From Hyphomonas sp. (GTDB lineage: Bacteria; Pseudomonadota; Alphaproteobacteria; Caulobacterales; Hyphomonadaceae), in NCBI GenBank assembly GCA_013791775.1, contig VMTE01000026.1:1-45660 (forward strand): a DNA stretch of 45,660 nt, given 5' to 3'. Positions within the stretch are counted from its first letter, which is position 1; each line of letters opens with the position of its first letter. The notes beneath the pieces were generated by a model, which made no database searches, was not told the DNA's origin, and worked only from the letters and a program-made list of their open reading frames with translations. Shown here one piece after another: positions 42,274-45,660 of this stretch. Both the position numbers and the translations under genes were made by a program.

Positions 42274-43530
42274 CTAGAATGGAAAGGGTCGTGTTTGAAG
42301 CAGCGCTGCAAGAGGCACCAGTAGCAGAAACATTAGCGCCAAAAAAATACCAAACCCTCGAAGGCTGGCAGACTTGAAGTTTTCATTGTAGCGCATGGTC
42401 GCACTGCGACGCGCGTCATCCAGATATCGTTCCCAATCAAAACTCTCTTGGGCAACTTCAAGCCATGCCGTTTCTCGGATTCTTAGTGGCGTGTGTTTGG
42501 GGCGTCGCTTGGCGAGATTCTTCAAGCGCCGCTTCTCTCTGTCAACAGGGCAGCGCACCTCGTCGGCCATTGCTTTCCAGTTGAATCGCCTCTCTAGTTC
42601 ATTGAATAATTTTGAAGTTAGCCAGTCTGGACATTTGCCGACAACCAGTCGCTTTTCGAACATTGTCACCTCCAGGATGAGCTGGCGGAAATGATCAGAC
42701 ATTTCATTTTCTGCTACTTCGGTACCAATCGGACATGACTGCAAAATAGTGAAGAGCCAGTCGGCTGTCTGATGGCGGTATGGCGTTCGGATAGAGGAGG
42801 AAAAGCGATTGAAGCACGCTAGTTGGACAGACAACTCAGCCCATTGAAGTTCTCGAACGACCTGCGACAGCCAATCATTTTGAAGATAGATCCAGCGCTT
42901 ATGGCTTACTTCCTGCGTCCATTGAAAATAACTGTCGAGCTCATTCATAGCTTCACGTGTTAGCCATTTGGGCCACATTGAGGTGGGACGCGCCTGTTGA
43001 AAATCCCATACATCTGTCCAATTTGCTATGAAGTTCCGTTCGGTACCGGAAGACCAGACGGCATGGAACAGGCCTGTTTCTTCGCAAATGCGACTGCGAA
43101 GCCGATCCCGCATGATCGCAAAATCGTCGATTCCGGAATGGTGAGTGGTGCTTAGAATTGCGCGCGCGACTTCGGCAGTGTCATGACCTTCGGCTTCGGC
43201 TGAGGTTAGTGCACTGATTAGGTCGTGCAGGTGCGTTTGATCCCAAACGTCGATGTCGTGCGGGAGCTGAACTTCGGTAAGCTGGTAGTCATAATCCTCT
43301 CCGTACTCGCCCTCCTCATCATAATCCTCGTACGGATCATCCTCGCCATACTCGGTGCGCCAGCGCACGTTTTCGCGCGCCTGCTCGAACGCCGCCCGCA
43401 GTGCCATAAACCCCGCCCGGTCATCCTCCGGCCGCGTCGTCTTCAGCCGCTCGGCATAGGCCCGCCGCACGTCCGCCTCCGTTGCGGTCGCGCGGTCGAG
43501 ACCCAGCAGGTCGAACGGATCAGAAGACAT
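42274..43530 (-). CDS. Membrane-anchored J-like protein, copy 2, with AT-rich body
   Basis: A 418-residue protein. Seen: the same J-like domain as its neighbour (RPE in place of HPD, residues 33-35), an acidic linker, then two copies of a helical module. Their cores PKWLTREAMNELDSYFQW (187-204) and PDWLTSKLFNELERRFNW (301-318) lie 114 residues apart. A basic region (331-350) and one TM at 392-411 follow. The body is Trp-rich and its DNA (about 42275-43290) is visibly richer in A and T than both flanks, suggesting a separate origin. The ATG at 43530 overlaps the hscC stop by 11 bases, so it is translated with it. Likely a co-chaperone tethering HscC to the inner membrane. Confidence 0.78.
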   Translation of the reverse strand: MSSDPFDLLGLDRATATEADVRRAYAERLKTTRPEDDRAGFMALRAAFEQARENVRWRTEYGEDDPYEDYDEEGEYGEDYDYQLTEVQLPHDIDVWDQTHLHDLISALTSAEAEGHDTAEVARAILSTTHHSGIDDFAIMRDRLRSRICEETGLFHAVWSSGTERNFIANWTDVWDFQQARPTSMWPKWLTREAMNELDSYFQWTQEVSHKRWIYLQNDWLSQVVRELQWAELSVQLACFNRFSSSIRTPYRHQTADWLFTILQSCPIGTEVAENEMSDHFRQLILEVTMFEKRLVVGKCPDWLTSKLFNELERRFNWKAMADEVRCPVDREKRRLKNLAKRRPKHTPLRIRETAWLEVAQESFDWERYLDDARRSATMRYNENFKSASLRGFGIFLALMFLLLVPLAALLQTRPFPF

Positions 43531-43537
43531 CGTCACG
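43309..43537 (-). repeat. Direct-repeat copy 2: J-like 5' region
   Basis: Partner of 42031-42259, offset exactly 1278 bases, no gaps. It contains the 3' end of hscC, which is intact here and only a remnant in copy 1, so this copy holds the original junction with hscC. Confidence 0.9.
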
Positions 43538-45235
43538 TTCGAAATTGCCGAGGATCTGTTCGATCTGCCGGCGCGCCTCATTGATCTCGCGCGGGTCCTG
43601 CCGGGCCATGACGCCTTCGAACTCGGCGATCAGCCGGCCGACCGACTGGCGCTTGTCGCCCAGCAGGTTCTCGTAGGCCGCCCGCATCCGGGCGATCAGC
43701 GCGGCGTTCTCCTGCTGGTCGCGCGGGTGGATCTTGATCGCCGCCAGTGCCTTGAGCCGCTTCTCGATTTCGTCGCGGGGGAGGCTCCCCGGATTGCCCT
43801 CGATCACGAGGCGCTCGGTCTTCTTCGAGGCGAGCGGGGTCGCCTCCACTTCCAGCACACCGGACGTGTCATAGGTGTAGCGGATATCGACTGACCGGTC
43901 GTCCTTCGCGCCGCCTTTCAGCGGAACGCGCAGGGTGCCGATCTGGATATTGTCCTTCACGAACGGGCTCTCGCCCTGAAAGATCCTGAACAGGATTTCC
44001 GACTGGTTCGGATGCAGCGGCGAGACGATGTCGGACTTCGACACCGGTACCACGGTGTTGCGTTCGATCATCGGCGAGAAATGTCCGTGCTCGTACTTGC
44101 CCTCGCCCACCTGGATTGATGTCTCGAAGCCCAGTGTGAACGGGCACACGTCGGTCATCACCACATCGTCCAGCGCCTTGTGGCGCGCCGCGAGGCCTGC
44201 CTGCACCGCTGCGCCGAGGGCCACCACATGGTCCGGGTCGATCGAGTATTCGGGAAAGCGCTTGAACAGCCGCGTCACCAGCTGGCGCACCGACGGCATC
44301 CGCGTGGCCCCGCCCACCGTGATGATCCGGTGCAGGTCGTCGGCTCGGAGGCTTGCATCCGAGATTGCCCGCTGGATCGGCAGGCGCAGGCGTTTCAGGA
44401 TCGGGTCGGTGATCTCGTCGAATTTTTCCCGCGTGATCGTCACCCGCCGGGCCTCGCCCTTCAGGGAAAAGTCCGCACTCGCCTCGGCTGCCTCGGTCAG
44501 CTGCACCTTCATCCGGTCCGCCAGTGCGCGCAGGCGCGCCCCGTCCTCCCGGCTCACGCCGTCAGGCTTGATGCCCAGCTGCCGGCCGAGCTCGGTCGCC
44601 AGCGCATCGGTGAAGTCCTCGCCGCCGAGAAACGCATCGCCCGCCGAAGCGCGCACTTCCATTACGCCGGAGAACATCTCGAGGATCGACACATCGAACG
44701 TGCCCCCGCCGAGATCGACCACCAGGAAAGTTGATTCGCCCTGCCGGTCCTGCAGCCCGTAAGCCAGCGCGGCGGCGGTCGGCTCGTTGATCAGCCGGTT
44801 GACCTTCAGGCCGGCAAATTCCGCCGCCGTGATCGTCGCCTTGCGCTGGATGTCGTTGAAATAGGCCGGCACCGAAATCACCGCCTCATCCACCGTCTGG
44901 CCGAGGAAGGCCTCCGCGTCGGCTTTCAGTGCGCGCAGCACGAAGGAGGAGAGCTCCTCCGCCCGGAAGGCCTTCTTGCCCAGCACCATTTCGTGGCCGG
45001 TGCCCATGTAGCGCTTGAAGCGCGCCGCCGTCTGTTGCGGATGCGTCAGCAGGCGGTCCTTGGCCGCCCGGCCGACCAGCAAGGCGCCATCGTCGCCGTA
45101 CCCCACCGCCGACGGTGTCAGCATGTCGCCCAGGCTGTTGGGGATAAGCTTCGGCCCGTCATCGGCAAACACCGCCACGAGGGAATTGGTCGTACCAAGG
45201 TCAATACCGATCAGTGTCCGGGAAGGGGCAGTCAT
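43520..45235 (-). CDS. hscC: HscC-type Hsp70 chaperone
   Basis: A 571-residue Hsp70, shorter than DnaK (about 640) and close to E. coli HscC. Seen: phosphate loop GIDLGTTNSLVAVF (10-23), LINEPTAAALAYGL, VVDLGGGTFDVSILE, GGATRMPSVRQLV, then a short substrate domain (DVCPFTLGFETSIQVGEGKYEHGHFSPMIERNT-type region, DIRYTYDTSGVLEV). Its brief C-terminal lid ends FERDDVF and lacks the EEVD-like/DnaK tail. LGFETS and the IERNTVVPVS region follow HscC rather than DnaK. Start ATG 45235 lacks a good ribosome site, but longer starts add only low-complexity residues. The gene is followed, overlapping, by two J-like genes, as hscC is accompanied by djlB/djlC in E. coli. No GrpE gene is nearby. Confidence 0.9.
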   Translation of the reverse strand: MTAPSRTLIGIDLGTTNSLVAVFADDGPKLIPNSLGDMLTPSAVGYGDDGALLVGRAAKDRLLTHPQQTAARFKRYMGTGHEMVLGKKAFRAEELSSFVLRALKADAEAFLGQTVDEAVISVPAYFNDIQRKATITAAEFAGLKVNRLINEPTAAALAYGLQDRQGESTFLVVDLGGGTFDVSILEMFSGVMEVRASAGDAFLGGEDFTDALATELGRQLGIKPDGVSREDGARLRALADRMKVQLTEAAEASADFSLKGEARRVTITREKFDEITDPILKRLRLPIQRAISDASLRADDLHRIITVGGATRMPSVRQLVTRLFKRFPEYSIDPDHVVALGAAVQAGLAARHKALDDVVMTDVCPFTLGFETSIQVGEGKYEHGHFSPMIERNTVVPVSKSDIVSPLHPNQSEILFRIFQGESPFVKDNIQIGTLRVPLKGGAKDDRSVDIRYTYDTSGVLEVEATPLASKKTERLVIEGNPGSLPRDEIEKRLKALAAIKIHPRDQQENAALIARMRAAYENLLGDKRQSVGRLIAEFEGVMARQDPREINEARRQIEQILGNFERDDVF

Positions 45236-45438
45236 GGGAGGCGCGGGGCTTTCTGCGGCGGAAACCCGGGCATGCTTAGCCGGTCTTGGGGGCGCGTCAA
45301 ACCGGTCCCGGGTCGCAGGCCGCCGGGGCGGGCGGAAAGGGGGCGTCAGCGGCGCGCAAGTCCGGGCCTGCGCAACAGGCCCGGCCAGTGGCCACCGGCG
45401 AATCCGGGCGCCCAATCCGGCAGGGCCCGGAGCGGGGT

Positions 45439-45444
45439 TATAGT
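45439..45444 (+). promoter_or_regulatory. Candidate -10 element of a leaderless gene
   Basis: TATAGT at 45439-45444 ends six bases before an ATG at 45451, so transcription would begin on or next to the start codon. No good -35 was seen. Confidence 0.35.
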
Positions 45445-45450
45445 CTGCGC

Positions 45451-45660
45451 ATGACAAAACCCGATACGACTTCCACCCCGACCCGGCCCCCGGCCGTCCG
45501 GCGCCTGCGCCCCGACAGCGACCGCCACCGGACGCCGGCGATTGGCATCCGACAGGGCCCTGCGGACGATCCGGCCGGCCCCCAGATGATAGTGATGGTG
45601 TCCGTTCGCCGCCCAGCCCGCCGCCAGCCCACGCAGGCTCCCGGCCCCCGACAACTGCCC
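45451..45660 (+). CDS. Possible gene start, unknown product (runs off right edge)
   Basis: From ATG 45451 the frame stays open for 70 codons to the window edge (MTKPDTTSTPTRPPAVRRLR...). Third positions are mostly G or C in this frame, as in the real genes here, which supports coding. The N-terminus is Thr/Pro/Arg-rich and unstructured in look; a more hydrophobic patch (MIVMVSV) begins near residue 46. No ribosome site is visible; a TATAGT six bases upstream suggests a leaderless mRNA. It is divergent from hscC. Not recognised. An antisense reading frame also exists, so confidence is low. Confidence 0.4.
   Translation, partial: MTKPDTTSTPTRPPAVRRLRPDSDRHRTPAIGIRQGPADDPAGPQMIVMVSVRRPARRQPTQAPGPRQLP

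Overview
The window reads as chromosomal DNA of a GC-rich alphaproteobacterium, most likely a marine Hyphomonadaceae/Caulobacterales-type heterotroph. This is an inference from the gene set: acyl-CoA and branched-chain amino-acid catabolism, two Baeyer-Villiger-type monooxygenases, an EmrAB pump, MgtE, an HscC-type Hsp70, and dense coding with many 4-base ATGA/GTGA overlaps. No rRNA, tRNA, CRISPR array, replication origin or prophage was seen. No gene-free stretch exceeds 300 bases. The two longest are 962-1240, which is almost entirely one small inverted-repeat element, and 39223-39510, which holds a palindromic repeat.

Left part (1-7996). The 5' end of a mannose-1-phosphate guanylyltransferase gene runs off the left edge. 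A glutathione S-transferase gene converges on an ArsR-type regulator gene, and a 287-bp MITE-like element sits exactly at their two stop codons. The regulator is the last gene of a hlyD-RND-arsR operon. That operon is divergent from an operon for sulfide:quinone oxidoreductase, a zinc-ribbon thioredoxin and a YgaP-like membrane protein. A palindrome lies inside both divergent promoters. The whole looks like a sulfide/persulfide-responsive unit that includes an RND exporter.

Middle (8057-25349). Genes here encode an acyl-CoA synthetase, EmrB/EmrA, a PimC-like acyl-CoA dehydrogenase, and a valine-type enoyl-CoA hydratase with 3-hydroxyisobutyrate dehydrogenase. A sigma-54-type promoter then precedes a tightly overlapping ATP-grasp / Wzx-like flippase / GT2 glycosyltransferase operon. 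After it come a Baeyer-Villiger-type monooxygenase, MgtE, and a membrane-anchored lysozyme-fold protein that has lost most of its catalytic triad.

Leucine/isovalerate catabolism (24177-39222). Isovaleryl-CoA dehydrogenase, methylcrotonyl-CoA carboxylase beta, methylglutaconyl-CoA hydratase and carboxylase alpha form a dispersed liu pathway. A MaoC-like dehydratase lies nearby. Interspersed are a soluble hybrid histidine kinase, a cNMP-patatin phospholipase, a ParDE toxin-antitoxin pair, an NAD(P)H quinone reductase-like flavoprotein, a periplasmic EF-hand protein, an acyltransferase-3 protein and a DUF817 protein. Hydroxymethylglutaryl-CoA lyase is not in the window.

Right part (39511-45660). 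A second Baeyer-Villiger-type monooxygenase is followed by a chaperone cluster on the minus strand: HscC-type Hsp70 and two membrane-anchored J-like proteins. The first 229 bp of the two J-like genes are about 93% identical, but their bodies are strongly diverged. The upstream J-like gene has a visibly AT-richer body carrying an internal repeat. The start of a possible leaderless gene runs off the right edge.
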